From: Chloroflexota bacterium
GTDB lineage: Bacteria; Chloroflexota; UBA6077; JACCZL01
Length of the DNA: 47,856 nucleotides
Assembly (NCBI GenBank): GCA_030447245.1
Contig: JAUJPG010000027.1
Location: 23,554 to 71,409 of the forward strand
Reading direction: 5' to 3'
Shown: positions 8,856 to 18,546 of the stretch, one piece after another
How the letters are laid out: every line of letters starts with the position of its first letter
Numbering within the stretch: the first letter of the stretch is position 1
The notes under the pieces: model-generated
Told to the model about the DNA's origin: nothing
Seen by the model: only the letters and a program-made list of their open reading frames with translations
Database searches by the model: none
Position numbers and translations under genes: made by a program

Positions 8856-9141
8856 GGACCTGCTCGTTGAGGATCTGGTCCCGCATTCGGCGCTTGATCC
8901 CGTCCGGCATACCCAGGTCGACCCTGGTTCCGAGGATACGCTCGAGGCATTCCTGCAGATGGAGGAACTTGAAGATGCCAACAGACAGGTCCGGATCGAA
9001 CTCGACCAGGATGTCTACGTCACTTTCCGGCCCCGCGTCGTCGCGGGCGACGGATCCGAACAATGCCAGCGACGTGACGCCCATCGCGGCCAGCTCCTCG
9101 CGATGCGCGGCCAGGCGCCGAAGCGCCTCATCTCGCCGCAT
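8845..9141 (-). CDS. mntA: MntA-like nucleotidyltransferase antitoxin
   Basis: 98-residue minimal nucleotidyltransferase. LALFGSVARDDAGPESDVD carries the GSxARxD...SDxD catalytic signature, followed by DILVEFDPDLSVGIFKFLHL. In characterised HepT/MntA systems the antitoxin silences the HEPN RNase by AMPylating a Tyr near its active site; that role is assumed here from the pairing. ATG 9141 gives the usual start MRRDEALRRL; GTG 9162 is an alternative. The gene is intact although its toxin partner downstream carries a frameshift. Confidence 0.83.
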   Translation of the reverse strand: MRRDEALRRLAAHREELAAMGVTSLALFGSVARDDAGPESDVDILVEFDPDLSVGIFKFLHLQECLERILGTRVDLGMPDGIKRRMRDQILNEQVRAL

Positions 9142-9300
9142 CGCCCATCGCTTCGAAGTCACAGGCGCGGCGCTCGACTGTCATCAGCTGCCCTCCGCGA
9201 GTCCATGGTGGCTGAAACGGTGCGAACTGGCAAGTGGGGCGCGGGCTGCTGGCCTCGATTCTGCTGTGCTATCCTGGCGGATGTACCTTCAGCCGACTGA

Positions 9301-10626
<1,326 letters not shown>

Positions 10627-10669
10627 GCCGGTAGGGTCCTCACCTACCGAAGACGTCGAGGAGGGCGCC

Positions 10670-11833
10670 ATGGCGACCAGGGTAGGCATCAACGGGTTCG
10701 GGCGGATCGGGCGGCAGGCGCTGAAGGCAATGATGCGCCGCCACGGCGACGACATCGTGGGCATCAACGGCTTCGGGCGGATCGCGCGGCCGGCGCGGCA
10801 GGCAACGATCCGCCGCCCCGGCGACGACAGCGAGGCCGTCGGCGTCAACGACCTGTAGGACACCAAGACGAACGCTCACCTGTTCAAGTACGACACCAAC
10901 TACGGCGTCCACGACGGGACGGTCGAGGCGCGCGAGTCGAGCATCGTCATCGACGGCAAGGAGATCAAGGTCTCTGCCGAGCGCGACCCCGCCAACATCC
11001 CGTGGAACGACTGGAGCGTCGACGTCGTCGTCGAGTCGACCGGCTTCTTCACCGATGCCAACAAGGCCAAGGCCCACCTGGCGGGCGGGGCCAAGAAGGT
11101 GATCATCTCGGCGCCGGCCAAGAACGAGGACATTACCGTCGTTCTGGGCGTCAACGAGGACAAGTTCGATCCAGCCAAGCACAACATCATTTCGAACGCC
11201 TCGTGTACGACCAATGGTCTGGCGCCGGTCGCCAAGGTCTTGTTTGACACGTTCGGCATCACCAAGGGTTTCTTGACCACGATCCACGCCTACACCAACT
11301 CGCAGCGCCTGTTGGACGTGGCAACGTCTGACCTGCGCGACGCCCGCGCCGCGGCGATGAACATCGTCCCGGCCGCCACCGGCGCGGCCAAGGCGGTCGG
11401 CCTGGTCATCCCCGAGCTCCAGGGCCGCTTCGGCGGGATGGCGTTCCGGGTGCCGGTCTCGACGGTCTCGATCGTGGACTTCACGGCCGTGCTGGACAAG
11501 GAGACGTCAGCCGAGGAGATCAACGCGGCGATGAAGCGGGCCGCCGAAGGGCCGATGAAGGGCATTCTCCAGTACACCGAGGAGCCACTCGTCTCCAGCG
11601 ACCTGAAGGGCAACGAGCACTCGTCGATCTACAGTGCGATGGACACGCTGATGATTGGCAAGGACTTCTGCAAGGTGTTGTCCTGGTACGACAACGAGTG
11701 GGGCTACGCCTCACGCCTGGCCGACATCACCGCGTTCGTCGGCGCCAGGATGGATGGGTCGTCCGGCAATGGGGCCGCCCGCGCACCGAGCGCCGCAGCC
11801 GGCGTCGGCGCCACGGCCGGGATCGGTGCCTGA
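10670..11833 (+). pseudogene. gap: Glyceraldehyde-3-phosphate dehydrogenase, N-terminal duplication and in-frame amber stop
   Basis: The frame from ATG 10670 (after GAGGAGGG) starts MATRVGINGFGRIGRQ, then repeats the NAD-binding P-loop as GINGFGRIARPARQ. It reaches VGVNDL and hits TAG at 10856-10858 where the family normally reads [13 protein letters not shown]. The same frame continues [16 protein letters not shown] and is intact to 11833, including the catalytic [18 protein letters not shown] region and [16 protein letters not shown] 30-residue Ala/Gly-rich tail follows the usual end. Removing one 75-bp repeat unit would restore normal spacing, but the stop remains. As written no full enzyme is made without readthrough. 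Assembly error is a serious alternative since gap is central to the block. Confidence 0.85.
10685..10834 (+). repeat. 75-bp tandem duplication inside gap
   Basis: Two adjacent 75-bp units, 10685-10759 and 10760-10834, with 65 of 75 positions identical by hand count. Each encodes 25 codons beginning GINGFGRI, the Rossmann dinucleotide motif. The unit is a whole number of codons, so the frame is kept. The second unit has the less family-like residues (RPARQATIRRPGDD). Confidence 0.9.
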
Positions 11834-11857
11834 GCAGTTGCGCGAGGTCAGCGCGCA

Positions 11858-11908
11858 CCTGGCCATCGGTGAGATGGGAGACACGCACCCACCCCACCGA
11901 TGGCCAGG
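11858..11908. other. 14-bp perfect hairpin between gap and pgk
   Basis: Left arm CCTGGCCATCGGTG (11858-11871) and right arm CACCGATGGCCAGG (11895-11908) are exact complements with a 23-nt loop. It lies 24 bases after the gap stop and 48 before pgk. There is no T-run after it, so it is not a classic terminator; an mRNA processing or stability hairpin is possible. Confidence 0.6.
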
Positions 11909-11956
11909 GGACCCCAACTCCAGCCGGGTGGGTAGCGTGGCGCTCGGTTACTGCCC

Positions 11957-13126
11957 GTGAAGCGCTCGATCCGCGATCTCGACGTCCGTGGCAAGCGGGC
12001 CCTGGTGCGGGTCGATTACAACGTCCCTCTCAGCGGCGACGGCCGCGTTGTCGACGCCTCCCGGATCGAGGCGACGTTGCCGACGATCATGCTGCTACGC
12101 GATGGCGGTGCGAGCGTCGTGCTGATGTCCCACCTGGGGCGCCCCAAGGGGCAGCGCAAGCCTGAGCTGAGCCTGGCGCCGGTCGCCGAGGTGCTAGGCC
12201 ACAGCCTCGGCACGGATGTGCCGTTGGCCGAGGACTGCGTTGGCCCGGCGGCCGAGCGGGTCGTCCGAGCCCTCAAGGCAGGCGACGTCTGCCTGCTGGA
12301 AAACCTCCGCTTCCACGCCGAGGAGGAGGCGAACGATCCGGAGTTTGCCCACGCGCTTGCCGCGCTTGGAGACGTCTATGTCAACGACGCGTTCGGCGCG
12401 GCGCATCGTGCCCACGCCTCGACCGCCGGTGTCCCCAAGCATCTGCCATCGGCGGCCGGCCTGCTGATGGAACGAGAGCTCCACGCGCTCGGTCAGATTC
12501 TGGAGTCTCCGGCGCGGCCGTTCGTCGCCATCGTCGGCGGGGCCAAAGTCTCGTCGAAGCTGGGCGTCCTCGAGAGTTTGCTCCGGCGGGTCGACGTGCT
12601 GCTGATCGGCGGCGGGATGGCGAACACGTTCCTCAAGGCGCAAGGACTGGAAGTCGGGAAGTCGCTGCTGGAGGCAGACCTGGTGCCCCAGGCCGCCGAG
12701 CTCGTACGCCAGGCCAAAGAGCTGCTGCTGCCAACTGACGTCCTGGTCGCCGACGCGGTCGAGGAAGGCGCGCAGGCCAGCATGGTGACGGTCGACGCGG
12801 TTCCTGCACAGAGTGCGATCGTCGACATCGGGCCTGACACCCTCCGGCGCTACGGCGACGCGCTGTCCGACGCGGGAACAATTCTCTGGAATGGGCCGAT
12901 GGGCGTGTTCGAGATCCCCGCCTTCGCCGAGGGGACGCGATCGATCGCTCGGCTGCTGGCGGATTCCCACGCCATGACGGTGATCGGCGGCGGTGAGTCG
13001 GTCGCGGCCGTCGAGCAGCTCGGACTGGCCGAGCGAATGAGCCACGTCTCGACCGGCGGCGGCGCCTCACTGGAATTCCTGGAGGGCCGCAAGCTGCCCG
13101 GAGTCGCGGCGCTGGACGATGCGTGA
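11957..13126 (+). CDS. pgk: Phosphoglycerate kinase
   Basis: Transfers phosphate from 1,3-bisphosphoglycerate to ADP. 389 residues from GTG 11957. Conserved segments: ALVRVDYNVPLSGDGRVVD, SRIEATLPTI, LMSHLGRPKG, LLENLRFHAEEE, VNDAFGAAHRAHAST, GGAKVSSKLGVLESLL, LIGGGMANTFL, WNGPMGVFE, and the ATP-site GGGESVAAVEQ with STGGGASLEFLEG. Length and motifs are normal. It is third in the glycolytic block; 120 bases with a hairpin separate it from gap. Intact. Confidence 0.97.
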   Translation: MKRSIRDLDVRGKRALVRVDYNVPLSGDGRVVDASRIEATLPTIMLLRDGGASVVLMSHLGRPKGQRKPELSLAPVAEVLGHSLGTDVPLAEDCVGPAAERVVRALKAGDVCLLENLRFHAEEEANDPEFAHALAALGDVYVNDAFGAAHRAHASTAGVPKHLPSAAGLLMERELHALGQILESPARPFVAIVGGAKVSSKLGVLESLLRRVDVLLIGGGMANTFLKAQGLEVGKSLLEADLVPQAAELVRQAKELLLPTDVLVADAVEEGAQASMVTVDAVPAQSAIVDIGPDTLRRYGDALSDAGTILWNGPMGVFEIPAFAEGTRSIARLLADSHAMTVIGGGESVAAVEQLGLAERMSHVSTGGGASLEFLEGRKLPGVAALDDA

Positions 13127-13206
13127 GGTGGGGACGCGCCGCGGACCGCCAGATGGGCATTCGGTGAGGCGAACGGTGACCGATCGCGCCCCTACGGAGG
13201 AGGTCA

Positions 13207-13971
13207 GTGGCTGATCGTCAGAGGACCCCGATCGTCGCCGGCAACTGGAAGATGAACACGACCATCGCCGAGGGCGCGCCGCTGGTCGACGCGCTCCTGC
13301 CGCTGATCGGTTCGATCGACTCGGTCGAGCGGGTCGTCTGCCCGCCGTTCGTGTCGCTCGCCGGCCTGGCCGAGCGGCTGCGCGGGACGGGGGTTCGCCT
13401 GGGTGCCCAGAACGTCTACGCCGAGGCGAAGGGGGCGTTCACCGGCGAGATCAGCCCGGCGATGCTCCAGGGGCTGGTCGACTACGTGATCGTCGGCCAC
13501 TCCGAGCGACGCCACGTCCTGGGCGAGACCGACGAGGTCGTGGCCAGGAAAGTGCGCGCCGTCCTGGATCATGGGCTGCTGCCGATCCTGTGTGTTGGCG
13601 AGACGCTCGAACAGCGCGACGCGGGCGAGACCGAGCGTGTCTTGCGAAGGCAGGTCCGCTCCGCCCTTGAAGGGCTCGCCAGCCCGGCCAGCCTCGTCGT
13701 AGCCTACGAACCGGTGTGGGCGATCGGGACCGGGCGCGCCGCGACGACCGCGGACGCCAATGCCGGCAACGGCGTCATTCGCCGCGAGCTGGCCGAGGTA
13801 CTCGGAGAAGAGGCCGCGCGATCAACCCGTATCCAGTACGGCGGCAGTGTGACGCCGGAGAACGCGACGGAACTTCTGGCGCAACCCGAGATCGACGGCG
13901 CGCTGGTCGGTGGTGCCAGTCTCAAGGCCGAGCCATTTGCCCAGATCGTGCGCGCGGCGGCTGGCCAGTAA
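13207..13971 (+). CDS. tpiA: Triosephosphate isomerase
   Basis: Interconverts dihydroxyacetone phosphate and glyceraldehyde 3-phosphate. 254 residues from GTG 13207, preceded by GGAGGAGG. The substrate Lys is in VAGNWKMNT, the electrophilic His in VIVGHSERR, the catalytic Glu in AYEPVWAIGTG, and the phosphate loop in YGGSVTPEN and VGGASLKAE. It closes the eno-gap-pgk-tpiA block, 80 bases after pgk. Confidence 0.97.
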   Translation: MADRQRTPIVAGNWKMNTTIAEGAPLVDALLPLIGSIDSVERVVCPPFVSLAGLAERLRGTGVRLGAQNVYAEAKGAFTGEISPAMLQGLVDYVIVGHSERRHVLGETDEVVARKVRAVLDHGLLPILCVGETLEQRDAGETERVLRRQVRSALEGLASPASLVVAYEPVWAIGTGRAATTADANAGNGVIRRELAEVLGEEAARSTRIQYGGSVTPENATELLAQPEIDGALVGGASLKAEPFAQIVRAAAGQ

Positions 13972-14211
13972 GCCGGCGCTCAGGCACTTCGCGGCTCCCC
14001 TACGCACATGACACCGCGAACGCATGTCTCCCTCACGCAGTGCAAGGAGAACCACCAGATTCGCAGTAATGCCCGCGAATTCACCATCGCGAGCAAGCGA
14101 CGGCCCCCGCCGTCGTCGCAGCCACGTTATCCGTGGTCGCTTTTGCCCGCATCCGCGCATAGCAGTGGCAACGCCCTCTCCTGTGACTTACACGGGAGTG
14201 CCAGGGGAAGC

Positions 14212-14286
14212 TTAGAACAGGCCGAGGACGCGGAGGACGACGACGATGACCACGATAGCGCCGATGATGTAAAGAATGTTGTACAT
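14212..14286 (-). CDS. 24-residue hydrophobic membrane microprotein
   Basis: A short ORF below usual gene-calling size. The minus strand reads AAGGAGC, seven bases, then ATG at 14286, giving MYNILYIIGAIVVIVVVLRV and LGLF before TAA. Nearly the whole peptide is one membrane-spanning helix with a single Arg near its C-terminus. It resembles the very small one-helix proteins annotated as Lmo0937/DUF5670-like in other bacteria, a weak likeness. The ribosome site and complete lack of charged residues elsewhere support translation. It is the only gene I see in the stretch 13972-14366. Confidence 0.55.
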   Translation of the reverse strand: MYNILYIIGAIVVIVVVLRVLGLF

Positions 14287-14366
14287 CGCGCTAGCTCCTT
14301 TCGTGGGATAATCCACACTCACACTGCAGGGGCCGTGCCAGGAATGAGCACAATGGGAGACCGTCG

Positions 14367-15203
14367 ATGAGCGAAGCGCCGCGTCAGCTCGAAGGCAAGG
14401 TCGCCTGGGTCACCGGCTCCTCGCGCGGGCTTGGGCGCATGATTGCCGCGCATCTGGGGCGGCTCGGCGCATCCGTCGCGGTCCACGGGACGACCCCGAC
14501 GTCCACCCGCGCCTTTGGCGAAGGCAGCTCACTGGAGCACGTCGCTCGCGATCTTGGCGACGAGACTGGCGTCGAGACAGTGCCGGTCTGGGGCGACCTG
14601 ACCGACCCCGAGGCGGTCGATCGGATCGCAGGGGAGATCCGCGGGCGGTTCGGCAAGATCGACATCCTGGTCAACAACGCCGGCGGCGACATTGGCGCAG
14701 CCGGGACCGGCGGCCCAAAGGCCGGCAAGCCCGATCCGAACGACTGCGTGTTCATCCCGATCGCGGACGTTCGGGCGGTCCTGGATCGTAACGTGCTGTC
14801 GTGCATCCTGGTCTGCCGGGCGGTGGCCCCGGAGATGATGGAGCGGCGACGGGGTTGGATCGTCAACATCGGCTCGATCGCCGCCCACGAGGGACGCGTC
14901 GACGGCGCGATCTACGCCACCGCCAAGGCCGCCCTGACCCACTACACGCGCTGCCTGGCCGTCCAGCTTCGCCCCTACAACGTGCCGGTCAACGTGGTCG
15001 CCCCCGGCGGCACGATTACCCCGCGCATGCTGGCCGCCCACCAGATCGACCAGGCCAGAGTCGACGCCACCGATACGCTCGACCGCTACGCGCGCCCGGA
15101 GGAGGTTGCCCGCGCCGTCGAGTTCCTGGTCAGCGAGCCCGGCCCGTTCGCCAGCGGCCAGGTTCTCCGAGTCGACGGCGGGGGCCAGTCCTGGCCGGCG
15201 TAG
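14367..15203 (+). CDS. SDR family oxidoreductase
   Basis: Short-chain dehydrogenase/reductase, 278 residues. The cofactor loop is VTGSSRGLGRMIAAHLGRLGA (TGxxxGxG), the NNAG motif is ILVNNAGGDIG, and the catalytic Tyr-Lys pair is in IYATAKAALTHYT after the Ser of VNIGSIAAHEG. The C-terminus ASGQVLRVDGGGQSW is the usual classical SDR end. An insert around residues 112-130 (GGPKAGKPDPNDCVF) is longer than in FabG-like members. The substrate is unknown. Monocistronic; ATG 14367. Confidence 0.9.
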   Translation: MSEAPRQLEGKVAWVTGSSRGLGRMIAAHLGRLGASVAVHGTTPTSTRAFGEGSSLEHVARDLGDETGVETVPVWGDLTDPEAVDRIAGEIRGRFGKIDILVNNAGGDIGAAGTGGPKAGKPDPNDCVFIPIADVRAVLDRNVLSCILVCRAVAPEMMERRRGWIVNIGSIAAHEGRVDGAIYATAKAALTHYTRCLAVQLRPYNVPVNVVAPGGTITPRMLAAHQIDQARVDATDTLDRYARPEEVARAVEFLVSEPGPFASGQVLRVDGGGQSWPA

Positions 15204-15431
15204 GCCCGACGAGCAGGACCGAGGTTCAGTCGGCGACCCAGTCGACACTCGCACAGCGAACCGGGCAGACGTCCTGTGAAGGGCGCTTCCTCTCAGATGA
15301 CGTCGGCGCCACGCGCGGCGATCCGCCCCGGTTCGATCGAGACCCGGCACGGCCGTCGCATTCCAGCGCAATCGACCGGTCCGGCTCTTACGTCAGGACG
15401 TACGCCTGCCTCAAAATGCTCACCTCGGCGC

Positions 15432-16127
15432 TTATGGTGCTGCCTTGCCACGGTGGGCGCGGCGTCCGGTGAGTCGGCCGAGCCCGAAGCCCAGCAACCC
15501 GGCTGCAAGCAGCGCCAGGGCCGTGAACGGCGGCCAGTCACGCCCGGCCGGCTCGGCTGGCGCTGACGCCGAGGTCGGCACCACCTGGGCGGCGGTACTT
15601 GGGAGCTGCCCCGCCCTGGCCTCGGCGCGGCGTGGAGCCGGGACGCGGCCGGCGATCGAGCGGCGCGCGCTCGGCTCAGGCGTCTCGTTGGCGTCCGCCT
15701 CGACGCTGACGAGCATGACGTCCCAGCCCTTGTCGGCGAACGGCGGTCGGACCAGGTCCAGCCTGGCGATGCCGCCCGGCTCGGCGATGAACGCGCCCAG
15801 GCTCAGCCGGTCGCCCGTGGTCTGATTGACGATCCAGAGCCGGTACTGCTCGCCGGAAAGCTCCGGCAAGCCAGCCGCGGTCAGGCGGACCTCACCGTCC
15901 TCGGGGATGATTTCGACGATGCCGGTCGCATTCCGCGGTCCCCACGTCGACACGCCGATCAGATAGGACAGCGCGACCCTGATCGGAGGGTCGTTCGCGG
16001 CGGCCGGCCCAGCCGGCATCGCCAGGGCCAGAACCATCCCAACCATGGCGGCTGCAGCAACGAGTAACGCGGCCACGAGCGGATCGCGCCGAATCCTCAG
16101 GCCCAGTGGGCGCATCCAGCGTTGCAT
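15432..16127 (-). CDS. Membrane-anchored, RskA-like anti-sigma-K domain protein
   Basis: 231 residues from ATG 16127, which follows GGGAG. An N-terminal hydrophobic segment (about residues 17-40) acts as signal or anchor. The extracytoplasmic part has EDGEVRLTAAGLPELSGEQY and RLWIVNQTTGDRLSLGAFIA, typical of the anti-sigma-K factor C-terminal domain. A Pro/Ala/Ser-rich linker leads to a second hydrophobic segment (FTALALLAAGLLGFGLGRL) and a basic tail, an LPXTG-less wall or membrane anchor. There is no zinc-binding anti-sigma N-domain and no sigma gene nearby, so it may be a stand-alone exported domain and not a true anti-sigma factor. Confidence 0.6.
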   Translation of the reverse strand: MQRWMRPLGLRIRRDPLVAALLVAAAAMVGMVLALAMPAGPAAANDPPIRVALSYLIGVSTWGPRNATGIVEIIPEDGEVRLTAAGLPELSGEQYRLWIVNQTTGDRLSLGAFIAEPGGIARLDLVRPPFADKGWDVMLVSVEADANETPEPSARRSIAGRVPAPRRAEARAGQLPSTAAQVVPTSASAPAEPAGRDWPPFTALALLAAGLLGFGLGRLTGRRAHRGKAAP

Positions 16128-16253
16128 CAAGTCTCCCGCAGACCGCGAAGAGCGCGGGTCCCCGTTCCTGGTGCTGGCCTCGGCCAGGTCTACCATGCTA
16201 GCGCGTCCCGAGATCCTCGAGCAGCACACCCTGCTCGGCGCGGCTCCCCGCCC

Positions 16254-16517
16254 AGGGGTTCGACCTGATCTCCTGCCGCGTCGTCGATGATCTACTTCAT
16301 CGACGACGCGAACGTCGGGATGTAGCGCGCGCTGACCGCGGTGCTGCGCCGCGGTGGGATCCTGTTCTCCGGCGCCACCGAGGTCGTCAACAGCACCCAG
16401 AACCTCGGCCTGTCGACGTTCGGCCCATCGTTCTACCGCGAGGACGTCGCCAGCCGCGGCCTCACGCTGCTCGGTTTCGAGCGCCTGACCGCCGCGCGCG
16501 AACGAGCTGGGCAGTAG
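16254..16517 (+). pseudogene. cheR-type methyltransferase remnant
   Basis: Translating in pieces gives GFDLISCR, then after a one-base shift VMIYFIDDANVG, an in-frame TAG, and RALTAVLRRGGILFSGATEV continuing to STFGPSFYREDVAS and GFERLTAARERAGQ. FDLISCRNVLIYF and RxGGxLFxGxTE...FYR are hallmarks of the CheR SAM-dependent methyltransferase C-terminal domain. The N-terminal two thirds are missing and the frame is broken at least twice. No chemotaxis gene is near. A dead fragment. Confidence 0.6.
16277..16310. repeat. 14-bp perfect hairpin at the cheR frameshift
   Basis: Arms CGCGTCGTCGATGA (16277-16290) and TCATCGACGACGCG (16297-16310) with a 6-nt loop. It sits exactly where the cheR-like reading frame breaks. 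Confidence 0.75.
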
Positions 16518-16559
16518 ACAGGAGGCAGTGGACAGTAGTAGCGTACTCGTCTACTGCCT
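16511..16559. repeat. Intergenic ACAGGAG/CAGTAG inverted repeat, copy 1
   Basis: GCAGTAGAC (16511-16519) and AGGCAGTGGAC (16523-16533) can both pair with GTCTACTGCCT (16549-16559). It lies between the cheR remnant and a dehydrogenase gene. Similar purine-rich/pyrimidine-rich hairpins are at 23207 and 31575. Confidence 0.5.
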
Positions 16560-16578
16560 ACTCGGGAGGCGCGTCACG

Positions 16579-17589
16579 ATGGCCGAACCGCGGATCGTCC
16601 TGGCCCCGACCCTCGACCCCGACGTCCTCGCGATCGCGCGCGAGCTCCTCCCAGTCGGCTTTGAGCTGACGATGGTCGGCAAGGACGAGCTGCCGGCGGC
16701 GCTGCTCGACGCGGACTATCTGCTTGGCTTCATCGGCCATCTGGACGACGACACCCTGCAGCGCGCCGAGCGCCTCAAGCTGATCCAGCTGGTGAGTGTC
16801 GGGTACGACGACTTCAACCTGGCCGGCGCGCGCGCGGCCAGAATCCCGGTCGCGACCAACGGCGGCGCCAACGCGATCGCCGTCGCCGAGCACGCGATCA
16901 TGCTGATGTTGTGCACGCTCAAGCACCTGACCGAGCTCGACGATGGGGTCCACGCCGGTCGCTGGCGGAGCGGCCCGATGGGCTCGCTGCGGCTGTACGA
17001 GCTCTGGAGCTCGACTGTCGGCATGGTCGGCATGGGCCGGATCGGCCGCCAGGTGGCCCAGCGGCTGCGGGGGTGGGAGACGACGCTCGTCTACTACGAT
17101 CCGATTCGGCTATCGCCCGAAGACGAGCGGGAGCTGGATGTGCGCTACCTTCCGCTGGATGAGCTGCTCGGTGCTGCCGACGTGGTCACCATCCACGTGC
17201 CGCTCAACGACCGCACCCGCCACCTGATTGACGCCGCCGCGCTGCGGCTGATGAAACCGACTGCCGTCCTGGTCAACACGTCGCGCGGGGGCCTGGTCGA
17301 CGAGCAGGCGCTCGTCGCTGCCCTGAGCGAGGGCCGGATCCTCGGCGTCGGCCTGGACGTCTTCAGCCAGGAGCCGCCCCCAGCGGATCACCCGCTGTTC
17401 GGGCTCCGCAATGCCGTCCTGACGCCGCACCTGGCGGGTCCGACCTGGCAGAGCTGGCCGCGCCGCTTCGGCAACTGCTTCGCCAACATCAGCCGCGTCG
17501 AACGCGGCGAACGGCCCGAGTGGGTCGTCCCTGAGCTGGCCGACCTGGTGGAGGAACCAGGTTCAGGGGCCAAAGGGACGCGCCGGTAA
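16579..17589 (+). CDS. D-isomer-specific 2-hydroxyacid dehydrogenase
   Basis: NAD(P)-dependent 2-hydroxyacid dehydrogenase, 336 residues from ATG 16579 (CGGGAGG nine bases before). The Rossmann motif is VGMVGMGRIGRQVAQRL; catalytic residues lie in VNTSRGGLVDEQAL (Arg), VFSQEPPP (Glu) and VLTPHLAG (His). The N-terminal catalytic lobe reads RLKLIQLVSVGYDDFNL. The family covers glyoxylate/hydroxypyruvate reductases, D-lactate and phosphoglycerate dehydrogenases; no ACT domain, so not a classic SerA. It precedes a CoA-transferase pair by 63 bases and may share its pathway. Confidence 0.9.
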   Translation: MAEPRIVLAPTLDPDVLAIARELLPVGFELTMVGKDELPAALLDADYLLGFIGHLDDDTLQRAERLKLIQLVSVGYDDFNLAGARAARIPVATNGGANAIAVAEHAIMLMLCTLKHLTELDDGVHAGRWRSGPMGSLRLYELWSSTVGMVGMGRIGRQVAQRLRGWETTLVYYDPIRLSPEDERELDVRYLPLDELLGAADVVTIHVPLNDRTRHLIDAAALRLMKPTAVLVNTSRGGLVDEQALVAALSEGRILGVGLDVFSQEPPPADHPLFGLRNAVLTPHLAGPTWQSWPRRFGNCFANISRVERGERPEWVVPELADLVEEPGSGAKGTRR

Positions 17590-17652
17590 GGTTGCCTGTC
17601 GCAGCGGTCGCTGGCTTCCGAGCCGGCCGCGGATGGGCATAACGCGTTAGTG

Positions 17653-18546
17653 ATGAGCAAGCTCGTGCCGCTGCCCGATGCCATCACCCGCTTCGTGCCT
17701 GATGGCGCGTCGGTGGCCCTCGGCACCAGCCTGGAGTCGGTGATCCCGTTCGCCGCCGGGCACGAGATGGTTCGCCAGAACCGGCGCGACCTCGAGCTGG
17801 TCGGGCCGATCTCGGACATCCTGTTCGACCAGCTGATCGGGGCCGGCTGCGTGCGCCGCGTGGTGGCCGCGTGGGTCGGCAACGTCAGCGCCGGCCTGGG
17901 CCACAACTATCGGCGCGCCGCCGAGCAGGGCGTCCCGCGCGCGATCGACGTCGAGGAGCACTCAAATCTCAGCATCGGCCTGGGCCTGCTGGCCGGCGCG
18001 CTGGGCGTGCCGTATCTGCCGACGCGGACGCTGCTCGGGTCAGACCTGGTTTCACGCAACCCGCGTCTGGAGCCGCTCGAACCGGGCCTGCTACGGGTCG
18101 GCGCGATCGAGCCGGATGTGACGATCCTGCACGTGCAGCGCGCCGACGACGCCGGCCACGCCCACGCCTGGGGCAACCTCGGCGTGACCAAAGAGGCCGG
18201 TCTGGCCGCCGAATCGGTCATTTTGACGAGCGAGGAGATCGTCCCGACCGACGTCATACTGAGCGACCCGAACCGCGTGCCCCTGCCGCCCCACCGCGTC
18301 CGCGCGGTCTGCCACGTCCCGGGCGGGGCGCATCCCTCCCCGGTCCAGGGACATTACGGGCGCGACCACGTGGCGTACGCGGCGTATCACCGCGCCACGC
18401 GCGATCAGGCCGGCTTCGACGCCTGGCTGCGTGAAGGGGTGCTCGACGTGCCGGACCGGGCGGGCTACCTGGACAAAGTGGGCGAGCGCTGGCCCGCCCT
18501 CAGACCGCTCGTTCGGTGCCCGGCCGCGCCGGTCGACTATGCGTGA
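17653..18546 (+). CDS. CoA-transferase subunit alpha (GctA-like)
   Basis: Family I CoA-transferase alpha subunit, 297 residues. MSKLVPLPDAITRFVPDGAS and VALGTSLESVIPFAAGHEMV form the start of the CoA-binding fold, and the middle has VAAWVGNVSAGLGHNYRRAA and PDVTILHVQRADDAGHAHAW. This resembles glutaconate CoA-transferase-like subunit A proteins. GTG at 17650 is an alternative start one codon earlier. The stop overlaps the start of the beta subunit by 4 bases, so the two subunits are translationally coupled. The acid substrate is unknown. Confidence 0.87.
   Translation: MSKLVPLPDAITRFVPDGASVALGTSLESVIPFAAGHEMVRQNRRDLELVGPISDILFDQLIGAGCVRRVVAAWVGNVSAGLGHNYRRAAEQGVPRAIDVEEHSNLSIGLGLLAGALGVPYLPTRTLLGSDLVSRNPRLEPLEPGLLRVGAIEPDVTILHVQRADDAGHAHAWGNLGVTKEAGLAAESVILTSEEIVPTDVILSDPNRVPLPPHRVRAVCHVPGGAHPSPVQGHYGRDHVAYAAYHRATRDQAGFDAWLREGVLDVPDRAGYLDKVGERWPALRPLVRCPAAPVDYA

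Noticed and set aside
10856..10858. Amber recoding (TAG as sense) suggested by gap, grpB and the cheR fragment
   Set aside because: Several intact genes here (eno and the SelA-like gene, for example) end normally in TAG, and the cheR fragment has another lesion, so a reassigned codon is unlikely.
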